Shown in pieces: positions 36,725-46,923 of a DNA stretch of 64,000 nt (positions within the stretch are counted from its first letter, which is position 1; each line of letters begins with the position of its first letter). Position numbers and translations under genes: made by a program. The notes beneath the pieces were generated by a model, which was given only the letters and a program-made list of their open reading frames with translations, made no database searches and was not told the origin of the DNA. The stretch comes from Undibacterium sp. 5I1 (lineage in GTDB: Bacteria > Pseudomonadota > Gammaproteobacteria > Burkholderiales > Burkholderiaceae_D). The DNA lies in NCBI RefSeq assembly GCF_034314085.1, contig NZ_JAVIWI010000001.1:2790001-2854000 (forward strand). Direction: 5' to 3'.

Positions 36725-37699
36725 ATGCCCACGGATACCGCTGCATTTGAACAGAATATCAACACTAATGAGCAAGGCAAGCACTTGGCTACAAAAGGCC
36801 AAACTACCCAGCTAAAAGACATACAGAAGACGAAGCCCTTGCGGGTTCTGAGTGAAGCCGACTGGCAGCATTGGGTGACCAAGGGTTACGTGATTATTCG
36901 TAAGGCGGTTCCACCGGAAAAGACTGCGGCAGTGGTCAATATGCTCTGGCAGTTTAGGGAAATGAACCCTGTTGATGATACGACCTGGTACCCGCCGCAC
37001 CTGAGCGAACAGCAGGCAAGAGAACTGAGTAATTCAGGCATGGTGGAAGTGTATAACCACCAGTCTATGTGGGATACACGTCAGCATCCTCGTGTCTACG
37101 ATGCGTTTGTTGATATTTGGGACAGAGAAGACTTATGGGTGACGATTGATCGCGCCAATGTGAATCTGCCTGACCGTGACACCAAAATATCGGGTCAAGT
37201 TGATGGATTTATCCATTTCGATGTGGATGTATCAAAGCGACCGTTGCCCATTTCTGTACAAGGCGTACTTTCGCTGCTAAAGCAGGATCTGGAGGTTGGC
37301 GGGTTCCAGTGCGTCCCCGGCATATTTGCACAAATCGATACCTGGTGGAACTTTCAACCAAAAGACAGCAATCCGTTCCAACCCGATACGACGAATTACG
37401 AAATCATTACCCCCGAGCTGGATGCAGGGGATCTGGTAATCTTTAACAGCTTGCTAGCTCATGGCGTTCGTCAGAATCGATCTGAGAACCGGGTTCGCAT
37501 GGCGCAATATATAGCGATGTCGTCTGCAGATGTTGAGGATGCGCCTTTGCGGCAGGCTCGCATACATACTTGGTCTGAGCAAACCCATCCTACAGAAGAT
37601 CCATTCCCCGGAGACCCCCGAGGATTTGAGAAAAAACACTTTGCGCGTGCTCAGTTAAATCCTTTGGGTCGCAAACTGCTTGGATTAGATGCCTGGTAA
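36725..37699 (+). CDS. Phytanoyl-CoA dioxygenase (PhyH) family protein
   Basis: 324 residues with the Fe(II)/2-oxoglutarate oxygenase facial triad: His164 and Asp166 (IHFDVD) and distal His246 (LLAHGV), followed by Arg256/258 (ENRVRM) for 2-oxoglutarate. A double-stranded beta-helix fold is expected. It hydroxylates an unknown substrate. It is convergent with the molybdenum hydroxylase operon and not obviously part of it. Confidence 0.87.
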   Translation: MPTDTAAFEQNINTNEQGKHLATKGQTTQLKDIQKTKPLRVLSEADWQHWVTKGYVIIRKAVPPEKTAAVVNMLWQFREMNPVDDTTWYPPHLSEQQARELSNSGMVEVYNHQSMWDTRQHPRVYDAFVDIWDREDLWVTIDRANVNLPDRDTKISGQVDGFIHFDVDVSKRPLPISVQGVLSLLKQDLEVGGFQCVPGIFAQIDTWWNFQPKDSNPFQPDTTNYEIITPELDAGDLVIFNSLLAHGVRQNRSENRVRMAQYIAMSSADVEDAPLRQARIHTWSEQTHPTEDPFPGDPRGFEKKHFARAQLNPLGRKLLGLDAW

Positions 37700-37753
37700 A
37701 AACCAGATGCTGTTTTGCATCAGGCATATCAACGATTAATCTAAGTAATCAAT

Positions 37754-40093
37754 CTAAGCCTTTTTACCCAATGCTGCCAAAATCGCCTCTGCACGCATTG
37801 GTAAATGTCGCATTCTGACGCCAACTGCAGCAAAAATTGCATTGCCAATTGCAGGGCCAACGACAGTGGTTGGTGGCTCGCCCATGCCGGTTGCGGTCTC
37901 TGTGCTGCTGATAAATTCGAACTCCATCTCTGGCACATCCGCCATCCGCAAAGGTGTATAGGAATTTAAATTCGTGTCCCGGACTTCGCCATTTACAAAC
38001 GTTGTACCCTCGTGCAATGCCATGCTCACGCCCCACAAAGCGCCGCCCTCGGCCTGTGCCAGCGCGCCATCTGGATGAATGATGGTGCCAGCGTCGATCA
38101 CCATAACGAGTTTCTCCACCTTAACCACACCAGTTTTACGGTCTACTTTGACGCGTGCTACACACGCAGTCCAGGTCGGCATGTCGCGCTCTTGCCCAAA
38201 GGTGCTGGCAATGCCCATTCCAGTATCAGGCGGCATTGCCGATCCCCAGCCCGCCTTTTCGGCAGCACGTTTAAGTACATTGGCCAAGCGCGCTGCACCG
38301 CCAACGGCGTTCGGTGCGCTGCCCACGTTGATCCCTTTGGCGTCCAGCATCGATAATCTGAATGCTAGCGGATCGGCCTTGATCAGCTGCGCTGCCTCGT
38401 CCATAAAACTCTCTACCGCCCAGTTCGTCCAGCCAGGTCCCACTGATCGCAACCAGCCCGGACGAAACGTGCTGTTCGCCAGATCATTGGAAATCGCCCG
38501 TACCCGATGCGCGCCCACGGTGTACCAATGATCAGCACCAGAGATAGAAAATGGATCGTAAGGCTTGCCATCTTTTCCCTTGGCTAAAAATGCGGGAATC
38601 ATCACCTGCGTCGGCCAACCAGCGCAGGCATGATGCTCCATCGCTGTCACGGCATTATTCTCGCCAAACGCCATTCGCACATGCTGAATCGATGCCGAGC
38701 GGGGCGAATCAAAACGTGCATCATCAGCGCGGGTACAAAGCATTTTGACGGGACGCCCCATCGCTTTGGCAGCCAGCGCAGCAGGAACGGCGTAGTCACC
38801 ATTTAAGCGACGACCAAAACCGCCGCCTAACAAATAGGTATGCAATATGACCGAAGTTTCGGCCACACCGAGCGCCTTAGCTAGAGTTGGAAGTATCAGC
38901 GATTGCCACTGGTTGCCGGTATGAATATGCCAGACGCTATCTTTAAATAGAGCGACCGCGTTGACCGGTTCCAACTGAAAATGCAGCACGGTACTGGTGG
39001 TGTAATCTTGCTCCAGCGTTTGCTTGGCTTTAGAAAAAGCATCTTCAACACCGCCATCAGCAACGACCAGCGTACCAACTGCTTTATCGGCAATCAGCTT
39101 AGTGCCATGCGCGATAATGTCGTCTTCTGATACGGTGGCAGCGGCACCGGCGCTCCATTTAATATTGACTAATTCTGCCGCACGATTGGCAGCGCTAAAA
39201 GAATCAGCAAACACCATGACCCAGCCAGGCACGGTGTCTGACGGATCGTCTAATGCGATCGATTTGATATACCCTTTGATCGCTTTGGCGGCAGAATCAT
39301 CTATCGATACGACCTTGGAGCCATTGCGCGTAGGCGGCAAACGTGGTCTGGCGTAGACCATGCCCTCGATCACAGCATCAATTCCGTACACTGCACTGCC
39401 ATTGGTTTTGGCGGGGATATCGATTGCTTGCAATGTCAGATCAGCATGCCCAATCAAGCGCCGTTGCTCGGGCGTTTTGAGAACGATGGCTTTGAGTTGC
39501 TCTGGTGAATATTTGCGACTGAGATTGCCTTTGCGAATGATGTCGGCATACGATATCGTCTTGCTACCGGCACGCACAACACCGTCGCGTGCTTCACAGG
39601 CATCTACTGACGCGCCCATGAGTTTAGCGCCCTCTTCGATCAGCGCAATTCTACCAGCGGCACCGGCACGGCTGAGTGCCTCAAAACTTTGCCAGACCGA
39701 CCAGCTACCACCGGTGACCATGGTGCCCCATTTAGGATCGCTGTCTACATAATGTAAGCGGATGGCATCCCAGCTGACTTCCAATTCATCGGCGACGATA
39801 CGCGCTAATGCGGTACCGACATGCTGACCCATTTCTGCTTTGGCGATATTCACAGTGACCATACCATCACGATCCATCTCAAACCAGATGGTGGGATCAA
39901 ACATCGGCAGAATAGATTTTTTACCGGTTGTAGCCGCCAAGTCAGTATCAGCAAATGACATGTCAGCCCGCAAAAACGCCAGCGTAAATCCAGCGCCTGC
40001 AGCGGTGATCATAAAGCTGCGACGCTGTAGAGATATTTTCTGATTGTCTGCTTGCGCTTTATTGGACAGAGCCTTGGGTAACTTATTAAGCAT
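37754..40093 (-). CDS. Molybdopterin-binding subunit of a periplasmic aldehyde/isoquinoline-type hydroxylase
   Basis: 779 residues of the xanthine dehydrogenase family (IorB-like). A Tat signal, [18 protein letters not shown] at about 24-41, points to export with cofactor bound. Molybdopterin motifs include [14 protein letters not shown] and [13 protein letters not shown]; the catalytic Glu lies in [13 protein letters not shown] near the C-terminus. It oxidises a C-H next to N or an aldehyde; the substrate is unknown. It overlaps the 2Fe-2S subunit gene by 8 bases, and a tri-heme cytochrome c gene stands upstream, so electrons probably leave through that cytochrome. Confidence 0.92.
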   Translation of the reverse strand: MLNKLPKALSNKAQADNQKISLQRRSFMITAAGAGFTLAFLRADMSFADTDLAATTGKKSILPMFDPTIWFEMDRDGMVTVNIAKAEMGQHVGTALARIVADELEVSWDAIRLHYVDSDPKWGTMVTGGSWSVWQSFEALSRAGAAGRIALIEEGAKLMGASVDACEARDGVVRAGSKTISYADIIRKGNLSRKYSPEQLKAIVLKTPEQRRLIGHADLTLQAIDIPAKTNGSAVYGIDAVIEGMVYARPRLPPTRNGSKVVSIDDSAAKAIKGYIKSIALDDPSDTVPGWVMVFADSFSAANRAAELVNIKWSAGAAATVSEDDIIAHGTKLIADKAVGTLVVADGGVEDAFSKAKQTLEQDYTTSTVLHFQLEPVNAVALFKDSVWHIHTGNQWQSLILPTLAKALGVAETSVILHTYLLGGGFGRRLNGDYAVPAALAAKAMGRPVKMLCTRADDARFDSPRSASIQHVRMAFGENNAVTAMEHHACAGWPTQVMIPAFLAKGKDGKPYDPFSISGADHWYTVGAHRVRAISNDLANSTFRPGWLRSVGPGWTNWAVESFMDEAAQLIKADPLAFRLSMLDAKGINVGSAPNAVGGAARLANVLKRAAEKAGWGSAMPPDTGMGIASTFGQERDMPTWTACVARVKVDRKTGVVKVEKLVMVIDAGTIIHPDGALAQAEGGALWGVSMALHEGTTFVNGEVRDTNLNSYTPLRMADVPEMEFEFISSTETATGMGEPPTTVVGPAIGNAIFAAVGVRMRHLPMRAEAILAALGKKA

Positions 40094-40628
40094 GGGTCTG
40101 CTCCTGTTTTGTTTCTTGCACGCCCGTACTTTGCGTACCTTCGGCAGCTAGCTTGATCGCTTTACGAATCCGCACATACGCCATGCAGCGACACAAATTA
40201 CCGCTCATTACTGCATCAATATTGGCGTCGGTCGGGTGCGGATAATCTTTTAATAAAGTCGCCGCCTGCATAATTTGTCCTGACTGGCAATAACCGCACT
40301 GCGGTGCCTGAGTCGCTATCCATGCGATTTGCAGCGGATGCTGACCGTCTGCACCGGAGCCAGTGCTTCCACCTAAGCCCTTTCCACCCAAGCCTGCACC
40401 CAGCCCTTCTATCGTCGTGATCTGCGCATCCGCCACGGCGCTGACTGGTGTAATACAAGAGCGGACCGCACGGCCATCCAGATGCACCGTGCAGGCACCA
40501 CACATGCCTATACCGCAACCAAACTTGGTACCTTTTAAACCGATTTCATCCCGGATTACCCAGAGCAAAGGCGTCGCTGGATCAACATCGACGGTGACGG
40601 ATTTACCATTGACGGTCAATTTATTCAT
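40086..40628 (-). CDS. 2Fe-2S subunit of the molybdenum hydroxylase
   Basis: 180 residues with both 2Fe-2S clusters: [14 protein letters not shown] with a further Cys in AVRSCI (plant-type cluster), and [11 protein letters not shown] with [12 protein letters not shown] (second cluster; the usual CRCG is CRCM here). A poly-Gly stretch at [18 protein letters not shown] lengthens the linker. It passes electrons from molybdenum to the cytochrome. No signal peptide: it would be exported as a complex with the Tat-tagged large subunit. Confidence 0.92.
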   Translation of the reverse strand: MNKLTVNGKSVTVDVDPATPLLWVIRDEIGLKGTKFGCGIGMCGACTVHLDGRAVRSCITPVSAVADAQITTIEGLGAGLGGKGLGGSTGSGADGQHPLQIAWIATQAPQCGYCQSGQIMQAATLLKDYPHPTDANIDAVMSGNLCRCMAYVRIRKAIKLAAEGTQSTGVQETKQEQTHA

Positions 40629-40716
40629 GCTGGTCTCGTTTCACGAAATAGGTTCGTTGTAAAAGCTGATTAACAATTTGCTGACTAAAGTTGATAGAAA
40701 ACTCGCTAAGCAACAT

Positions 40717-42057
40717 TTATTCGGATTTTGAAGATTTACGTAGCTTTGCTACCGTCACATCTACCGCAGGCCAAGGCGCAAGTTCGGTGCGGCTACGGCG
40801 TAAATAGCTTGCAATTTGCGCGATATCGTCATCGCTCATAGTTGCGGCAAAACCCGGCATGACCAGACTGGGTTGCGCCTCACGCTTAGCGATGCCATGC
40901 AAAATTACCTGTATCAGATTGGTCGGCTCCGCCGCAGTCAATGCACTATTCAGACCAAGCTCTGGCCGGATAGCGGATGGTTTGCCGTTGCTGTTAGAGT
41001 GACATGAGGCACAGGCGGCAAGATATAGATTAGCGCCATGGTCATTGTATTGACCGCCGACTTGCGAGGACTTTGACATGATTTTTGCCAGCGTAGCTTC
41101 CGATTTGATCGTATCAAGGCTCAGCAATTTAGACTGTTTGGCGTCGGGTGAACTGCCATTCATATCCGCAAAATAAATCGCCATCGCGCGGATGTCGCTG
41201 TCCGGCGCTTTGGCCAGACCGTCATAGATCACGCCCGCCATCGGACCTGATGCAGTGCCGTGCAAAGCAGTCATGCCGCTGCGCAAGTAGGTATAAATCT
41301 CATCCTCAGTCCAGGGTAAAGGCGCGGTATTGGCATCAGTTAAAGCAGGTGCAAACCATGCGTCAATATTGGCACCGAGGTAAGGTGAATTTTTTAGCTC
41401 CGCACCCAACTTGTTGCGTGGCGTATGGCAGGCAGCGCAATGAGCAACGCCCTCAGACAAGTAGCGGCCACGATTCCAATCGACGCTTTTACCGACCTCG
41501 GTTTCGTAACTGGCTTTTTTGAAATAAAGCAGCTTCCAGCCGGCTTGTAGCGGGCGCAAGCTGAGAGGGAATGGCACGGTATTGGCAATGGCCGGAGCGA
41601 CAACCGGCGGGCGGGTCATCAAATACGCATACAGCGCAGTCACGTCTTCATCTGTGATCGTGGTGAAATGGGTATAGGGGAAAGCCGGGAACAAATGCGC
41701 GCCATCAGCACGCACGCCTTCGTGCATAGCACGCTTAAATGCCTCTTGCGACCAGGTACCGATGCCGGTCGCCGGGTCTGGCGTGATGTTGCTGGAATAA
41801 ATTGTGCCGAATGGTGTTGCCAGGCCGTAACCACCCGCAAATGCTTTGCCGCCTTTGGCCGTATGGCAAGACGCACAATTACCCAGACCTGCCAGCACCG
41901 CACCTTTTTCTACTAACTGCGGAGAAAAGCTGTTGGCTGCGGGAACCGGAACAGCTGCCAATGAAGGCCGCCAGAATGCGCCATAAACACATAAAGCAGC
42001 GACAATCATGGTCGCTACCAGAGAAAGTAAAATTCGTCTTAGCAAGGCGGACTCCAT
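40717..42057 (-). CDS. Tri-heme cytochrome c, electron acceptor of the molybdenum hydroxylase
   Basis: About 446 residues from ATG 42057 (an N-terminal membrane anchor or signal runs LLRRILLSLVATMIVAALCV). Three CXXCH heme sites are visible: CASCH (about 61-65), CAACH (207-211) and CASCH (349-353), with Met ligands likely downstream of each. This is the alcohol-dehydrogenase-type cytochrome c subunit. It lies 88 bases upstream of the 2Fe-2S subunit gene and so heads the operon. A longer frame from 42123 would pass through an 11-bp tandem repeat and is less likely. Confidence 0.92.
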   Translation of the reverse strand: MESALLRRILLSLVATMIVAALCVYGAFWRPSLAAVPVPAANSFSPQLVEKGAVLAGLGNCASCHTAKGGKAFAGGYGLATPFGTIYSSNITPDPATGIGTWSQEAFKRAMHEGVRADGAHLFPAFPYTHFTTITDEDVTALYAYLMTRPPVVAPAIANTVPFPLSLRPLQAGWKLLYFKKASYETEVGKSVDWNRGRYLSEGVAHCAACHTPRNKLGAELKNSPYLGANIDAWFAPALTDANTAPLPWTEDEIYTYLRSGMTALHGTASGPMAGVIYDGLAKAPDSDIRAMAIYFADMNGSSPDAKQSKLLSLDTIKSEATLAKIMSKSSQVGGQYNDHGANLYLAACASCHSNSNGKPSAIRPELGLNSALTAAEPTNLIQVILHGIAKREAQPSLVMPGFAATMSDDDIAQIASYLRRSRTELAPWPAVDVTVAKLRKSSKSE

Positions 42058-42077
42058 TGATGTTGTGTTGAATTTGC

Positions 42078-42110
42078 GCTGAACATGAGCTGAACATGAG
42101 CTGAATATGA
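42078..42110. repeat. 11-bp tandem repeat, three units
   Basis: GCTGAACATGA occurs at 42078-42088 and 42089-42099, followed by GCTGAATATGA at 42100-42110. It lies 20 bases upstream of the cytochrome c start. Its unit length equals about one helical turn, but no regulator is implied by sequence alone. Confidence 0.7.
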
Positions 42111-42123
42111 GCTGCACTACCAT

Positions 42124-42604
42124 TACATCTGCACTAAGACTTGATTACCTGCGCAGAGGCAATATGTGATGTCGCTATAGCCATAAGAACTGATGATAAG
42201 AGTGGCGTAGCTACATGTATGTCTGCTACCGAACACAAAAGGGCTTAAGTTAGGACTTATCGGAACTTCTAAAAATCCAGTCGCGTTGCGCTCAGGTATC
42301 GTTTTTAAAAAAGCGCCCGGCAATAATGGTTGCGCCCATTGCTACGGGTTTTCACTTACTACTTTCTGACACACTGGGCAATAGTCGCTCAGCTATAATT
42401 GCCGCCTATCACTCTGGACAAGAATCTAGGGGATGCGAAGCGTAACTCTTCGCAGAGCGTTGATATAACAACTGAGTTAGTAGCCGGATTAATATCAAGC
42501 ACGTTAGCTAATACAGTAACTTAGCCAGTCGCTCAAATAACAGTTGGCATACCGGTTTATCCTTTGCCAACAATAAAATAGTTTTACTCTTAAAGGGACA
42601 GCAA
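42124..42604. other. Intergenic region before the citrate-type MFS gene
   Basis: About 480 bases. A partial foldback fragment with CTTCTAAAAATCC lies near 42264-42312, and a hairpin GCGAAG...CTTCGC near 42436-42454. AAAGGGAC just before 42605 serves as the ribosome-binding site. No gene was recognised. Confidence 0.5.
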
Positions 42605-43882
42605 ATGGAGACTGCAGCACCACGCCAATCGCAGCTCGGGATGGTTTTCCGCGTCACTAGCGGCAACTTTCTGGAGATGTTTGATTTCTTCCTGTTCGGC
42701 TTTTACGCCACCTATATTTCCAAGACGTTCTTCCCTGCGGCGGATGACTTCAGTTCGCTGATGTTTACCTTTATGACGTTTGGCGCGGGATTTTTAATGC
42801 GTCCGCTAGGCGCGATTATACTGGGCGCCTATGTCGACAGAATTGGTCGTCGCAAAGGTCTGATCACTACTCTCGCCATCATGGCGTCGGGTACGGTGTT
42901 AATTGCGTTTGTACCGGGCTACGCCACCATCGGCATACTCGCACCAATCCTGGTCTTGATCGGTCGCTTGCTGCAAGGCTTTTCCGCTGGTGTAGAACTG
43001 GGCGGCGTATCGGTCTACTTGTCAGAGATGGCTACCCCAGGACATAAGGGTTTTTATGTCAGCTGGCAATCCGCCAGCCAGCAAGTTGCCATTATCCTGG
43101 CAGCCGCGCTGGGCTATGGTTTAAACCATTGGCTGTCGCCAACGGAAGTGGCTGACTGGGGATGGCGTATTCCATTCGCGATTGGCTGCATGATCGTACC
43201 GTTTATCTTTTTGATCCGTCGCTCTTTGCAAGAGACGACAGAATTTCTGGCTCGCAAACATCGCCCGACGACAGCGCAGATTTTCCAATCCATGAAGAAA
43301 AACTGGGGCATCATCGTCGCAGGCATGATGCTGGTATCGATGACGACAGTATCGTTTTATCTGATCACGGTCTATACACCAACCTTTGGCAAAACTGTTC
43401 TGAAATTAACTACCAAAGATAGCTTGGTAGTGACCTTCTGTGTCGGCATTTCTAACTTCATCTGGCTGCCTATTATGGGCGCATTATCTGATCGGGTTGG
43501 TCGTCGTCCTCTACTGGTTTTTTTCACCGTATTAACTATCTTGACTGCCTATCCAACCATATATTGGCTGGTAGCTGCACCAAGTTTTGACCGCATGTTG
43601 ATCGTTGAGTTATGGCTCTCCTTCTTATATGCCAGTTATAACGGCGCAATGGTAGTAGCCTTAACCGAAGTGATGCCAGTTGATGTGCGTACGGTCGGCT
43701 TCTCGTTTGCTTATAGTTTAGCGACCGCCATTTTTGGTGGATTTACACCCGCCATCGCCACTTGGGCGATTGAGGTCACTGGCGATAAAGCGGCACCTGG
43801 CTTGTGGATGACGTTTGCTGCCATTTGCGGTTTGGTTGCTACACTTGTGCTATACCGCCGTAAGAGTGCGGCGACTGCATAA
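42605..43882 (+). CDS. MFS citrate/tricarboxylate:proton symporter
   Basis: 425 residues, 12 membrane segments, closest in pattern to the metabolite:H+ symporters CitA/Tcu[20 protein letters not shown] at the N-terminus, [34 protein letters not shown] (in part [14 protein letters not shown]) and [10 protein letters not shown]. It probably takes up citrate or a related acid. AAAGGGAC lies before the ATG. A strong hairpin terminator follows. Confidence 0.9.
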   Translation: METAAPRQSQLGMVFRVTSGNFLEMFDFFLFGFYATYISKTFFPAADDFSSLMFTFMTFGAGFLMRPLGAIILGAYVDRIGRRKGLITTLAIMASGTVLIAFVPGYATIGILAPILVLIGRLLQGFSAGVELGGVSVYLSEMATPGHKGFYVSWQSASQQVAIILAAALGYGLNHWLSPTEVADWGWRIPFAIGCMIVPFIFLIRRSLQETTEFLARKHRPTTAQIFQSMKKNWGIIVAGMMLVSMTTVSFYLITVYTPTFGKTVLKLTTKDSLVVTFCVGISNFIWLPIMGALSDRVGRRPLLVFFTVLTILTAYPTIYWLVAAPSFDRMLIVELWLSFLYASYNGAMVVALTEVMPVDVRTVGFSFAYSLATAIFGGFTPAIATWAIEVTGDKAAPGLWMTFAAICGLVATLVLYRRKSAATA

Positions 43883-43928
43883 AGCTTCAACCATCTGTCA
43901 GCAAGGCTGGCGAAATGCAATATCCTTA

Positions 43929-43963
43929 AAAGCCGTTCAGCACATCACTGAGCGGCTTTTTTT
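43929..43963 (+). terminator. Intrinsic terminator of the citrate symporter gene
   Basis: AAAGCCGTTCAG pairs with CTGAGCGGCTTT (one mismatch) across a 7-base loop and is followed by seven Ts in total. It begins 47 bases after the stop codon. Confidence 0.88.
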
Positions 43964-44045
43964 CGTAACAAATATTAAGTTTTTCAGATTTGGTAATGTG
44001 TCTGCAATATGATGAATCTTATTAATTTAAATAATTAAAAAAATT

Positions 44046-45257
44046 ATGCAAAATGTCGTCGATCACATTCTTAACTTTAATGCCGGGCGGGATTCTGAAC
44101 GTCTAACGATGAAGTATCGCAACATGCGGCAGGATGCTTTTGTTTTTTTGCGTGGCACCTGTCATCTGTTTTATGCCCGCTTGCCTAAACATAAGCTCTT
44201 GCAACAAGCGCCGCTGGCATGGTGTTGCGGCGATCTGCATCTGGAGAATTTTGGCAGTTATAAGGGCGACAATCGCCTCGCCTATTTTGATATCAATGAC
44301 TTTGACGAAGCAGCACTGGCACCGCTAAGCTGGGATTTAATTCGCGTACTTGCAAGCATTTTAGTTGCTGCACCTACGCTCGGCCTGACGGGTACCAACG
44401 CCAATGCGCTATGCAAAATTTTTCTAGAATCCTATAGCTGCGCATTGGGCAATGGCAAGAGCTATTGGATAGAACGCGACAACACCACTGGCATGGTGCA
44501 TCAGCTATTAGATAGTTTAAAACACAGGCAACGCGTAGACTTTTTAAACAAACGTAGTGTAGTCGTCGGAAAAAAGCGCCAACTGATTATTGATGGAGTG
44601 CATGCCTTAGCGCTCACACCAAAACAGCGCAAACGGATTACCGAATGGATGGCCGCTTTTGCAGAAAAACAGGCAGATAAAAAATTCTTTAAAGTGATTG
44701 ATGTCGCCAAGCGCATCGCAGGTACAGGTAGCCTCGGCGTGGATCGTTACATCTTGCTGGTACAAGGCAAAGGCAACCCGGACAATAATTATTTACTCGA
44801 CTTAAAACAATCATTACCATCTTCACTGGTTCCCTACCTTGGTAATTTCAGCAAACTACAACCCGCATGGAAAAGTGAAGCAGATCGTACCGTCACATTA
44901 CAACGTCGCATGCAAGCAGTATCGATGGCGTTTTTACAGCCCGTCCATGTGGGCAAACAATCCTATATTCTGCGTGCCTTACTACCGACGGAAGACCGCG
45001 TCGCACTAGCTAAAGCTAAAACCTCAACGCAAGAATTACAAGATGTAATCAAAATTATGGCTGGCCTGCTAGCCTCAGCACACTTACGTAGTTCTAGCCG
45101 ACAAGGTTCTGCCATCGCAGATGAATTGATCGCCTTTGGACAACAGAAAAAATGGGGAAAGCAAATGCTGACTCTAGCGCAAGGAGCTGCTGCACAAGTC
45201 AATCAAGATTGGCAGACTTATTGCAAAGCATATGATGCTGGTGATTTCGAGTGCTGA
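44046..45257 (+). CDS. DUF2252 family protein (kinase-like fold)
   Basis: 403 residues matching DUF2252: MRQDAFVFLRGTCHLFYARL, then CCGDLHLENFGSYKGDN and YFDINDFDEAALAPLSWDL. The HLENFG and DINDFDEA elements resemble the catalytic and metal-binding loops of aminoglycoside-kinase-like folds. The biological role is unknown. It stands alone between a terminator and a broken small gene. Confidence 0.9.
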   Translation: MQNVVDHILNFNAGRDSERLTMKYRNMRQDAFVFLRGTCHLFYARLPKHKLLQQAPLAWCCGDLHLENFGSYKGDNRLAYFDINDFDEAALAPLSWDLIRVLASILVAAPTLGLTGTNANALCKIFLESYSCALGNGKSYWIERDNTTGMVHQLLDSLKHRQRVDFLNKRSVVVGKKRQLIIDGVHALALTPKQRKRITEWMAAFAEKQADKKFFKVIDVAKRIAGTGSLGVDRYILLVQGKGNPDNNYLLDLKQSLPSSLVPYLGNFSKLQPAWKSEADRTVTLQRRMQAVSMAFLQPVHVGKQSYILRALLPTEDRVALAKAKTSTQELQDVIKIMAGLLASAHLRSSSRQGSAIADELIAFGQQKKWGKQMLTLAQGAAAQVNQDWQTYCKAYDAGDFEC

Positions 45258-45307
45258 TAATTAAGAATCGCAGCTGAGTTCCGAGACCCCAGCATTCGCA
45301 AAAAATA

Positions 45308-45573
45308 TTACGACTTTTTTTCTGAGAAAAAAGCACCAACAAAACAAATAAGCATTCCGATTGGTACAGTGAAGAACGAGAATACAAACGCGGGCGTCGC
45401 GAACCCTATAAGCCAATCAAAACTAATGCCAAAAGCTGTACACCCACCTGCAGCCCCCCCGATCCACCAAGACTACAACCGGGCATCAACGACGAGAGAC
45501 TGGCTGTAACAATAAAGGCTGCAGGGCATATAGCTGCGACGATTAGCCCAACTTTTAATGAGTTTCGTGACAT
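45308..45573 (-). pseudogene. Small membrane protein gene broken by a frameshift in a G7 tract
   Basis: From ATG 45573 the minus strand reads MSRNSLKVGLIVAAICPAAF then IVTASLSSLMPGCSLGGSGG. It then enters a run of seven Gs (45454-45460 on the + strand as Cs) and loses the frame. With one more G it would continue AAGGCTAFGISFDWLIGF, ATPAFVFSFFTVPIGMLICF and VGAFFSEKKS, then stop at 45308, giving 88 residues with two membrane helices. Loss of one base in a homopolymer could be a real mutation, phase variation or a sequencing error. The family is not recognised. Confidence 0.6.
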
Positions 45574-45769
45574 TTTTTCGCTTAATTTGTTTTAATTTGT
45601 AGTAACCAAACGGTCAGCGTACTTTGAAAGCGTAGTGCATCTTTTGTTCAAGTGATTATAAACGGGTAAAGTTCAGCCAGCCATAACTGGTTGATAAAAG
45701 TAAATTGCCGCCGGTGGTCAATTTTAGGGAAATGAGGCTATCCTGCGAATGACTTTAAATGGCATATAT

Positions 45770-45961
45770 CTAAATTGCGCGTTTGAATGTCAAAACGGGC
45801 GAAATAGCATGTCGCGCACTAAGCCCCTCCATAGCCACCAGTTCCCAGCCTTGCTGCCCCATGGAATTTAATTTATCTTCAACTACTTTCAAGTCAAACT
45901 GCCTCGTCCAAAAGTTACGTTTCGCATGTACCGAAACAATTTTGTATTCCCACTTGTTCAT
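45770..45961 (-). CDS. DUF4177 domain protein
   Basis: 63 residues with the full DUF4177 pattern: KWEYKIVSV at the start and LNSMGQQGWELVAMEGL in the second half. AAGGAG lies 5 bases upstream of the ATG. These small cytosolic proteins have no known function. It is a single gene with gaps on both sides. Confidence 0.88.
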   Translation of the reverse strand: MNKWEYKIVSVHAKRNFWTRQFDLKVVEDKLNSMGQQGWELVAMEGLSARHAISPVLTFKRAI

Positions 45962-46200
45962 GATTCTCCTTAATAATTTTTTATTGTGAATGTGGTAAAA
46001 AATATCGCATTTCTGCTAAGGCGATATATGATTGCTTCTGCCTTTTTACCATCACAAAAAACTCCAACGAATCTGACAATCCTATTCATTTCAGGTCAGA
46101 GTCACTACAAATAACAAGCAGATTTAAATCGCATTGTAATTAACAACCTGCCCCTCAATAATGAACACTCATCATCGAGCTGGCGAATTTGATTTTAAAT

Positions 46201-46689
46201 TTACTCTTCGTGACGAGTGATTGCAGCTTTTTCTTCTGCGCTTTTATCCAGCCATTTTTGATGCAACATTCTTTCTAATGGCCGGCCGATCAAAAACAGC
46301 ATTAATACAATAATCATCGCTACACCGGCAATTTGCCATGATCCCATACCGCATACGATCCCCAGTGCGGCGGTTACCCAAATAGAGGCGGCGGTGGTCA
46401 GTCCGCGAACCTTGTCATTCCCTGCTTCATGAATGATCACGCCAGCGCCCAAAAAGCCAACGCCAGTAATTACACCCTGAATCACGCGGCTCACCGCGGA
46501 TGGATCATATTTACCTTGCGACAGCGAAAAATCCATACTCGCCATGGTTAATAGCGAGGCGCCCAGCGCCACTAGACCTAGTGTTTTAATCCCGGTTGGC
46601 TTGCCATGTAAATTGCGATCTAGCCCGATGATGCAACCGACCAGCACAGCAGATAAGAGTCGAAATGTGATTTCACGATAATCAATCAT
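46201..46689 (-). CDS. MgtC/SapB family membrane protein
   Basis: 162 residues with about four or five hydrophobic segments and the MgtC pattern: FRLLSAVLVGCIIGLDRNLHGKPTGIKT (in part GCIIGLDRNLHGKPTGIKT), GVITGVGFLGAGVIIHE and LTTAASIWVTAALGI. MgtC-type proteins affect growth at low magnesium and modulate membrane energetics. It lacks the long C-terminal ACT-like domain of virulence MgtC. No magnesium leader was recognised upstream. Confidence 0.93.
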   Translation of the reverse strand: MIDYREITFRLLSAVLVGCIIGLDRNLHGKPTGIKTLGLVALGASLLTMASMDFSLSQGKYDPSAVSRVIQGVITGVGFLGAGVIIHEAGNDKVRGLTTAASIWVTAALGIVCGMGSWQIAGVAMIIVLMLFLIGRPLERMLHQKWLDKSAEEKAAITRHEE

Positions 46690-46923
46690 AGAAATTTTTA
46701 TTGTTAGAGTTAAGGGATATAAAGCTTAACAGTATGCGGCAGGATTGTGAGCCATACTGACGCTGTCGATAGATAAAATTTAGGCGCATCAAGCGGATGC
46801 GCCTAGCAACAATCTAAAAAAATAATCCTGTTTTTGGATTTCTTTGCAACTGACAAAACTAAGTACGCACCGCCAGACGACAATCTTCTATCCGCCTGAA
46901 GTTACCCTGAGATCAGTCTGAGA

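Noticed and set aside
42420..42600. Possible tRNA or small RNA in the hairpin region before the citrate symporter
   Set aside because: Only one short GCGAAG/CTTCGC hairpin is present; no cloverleaf or CCA end can be drawn.
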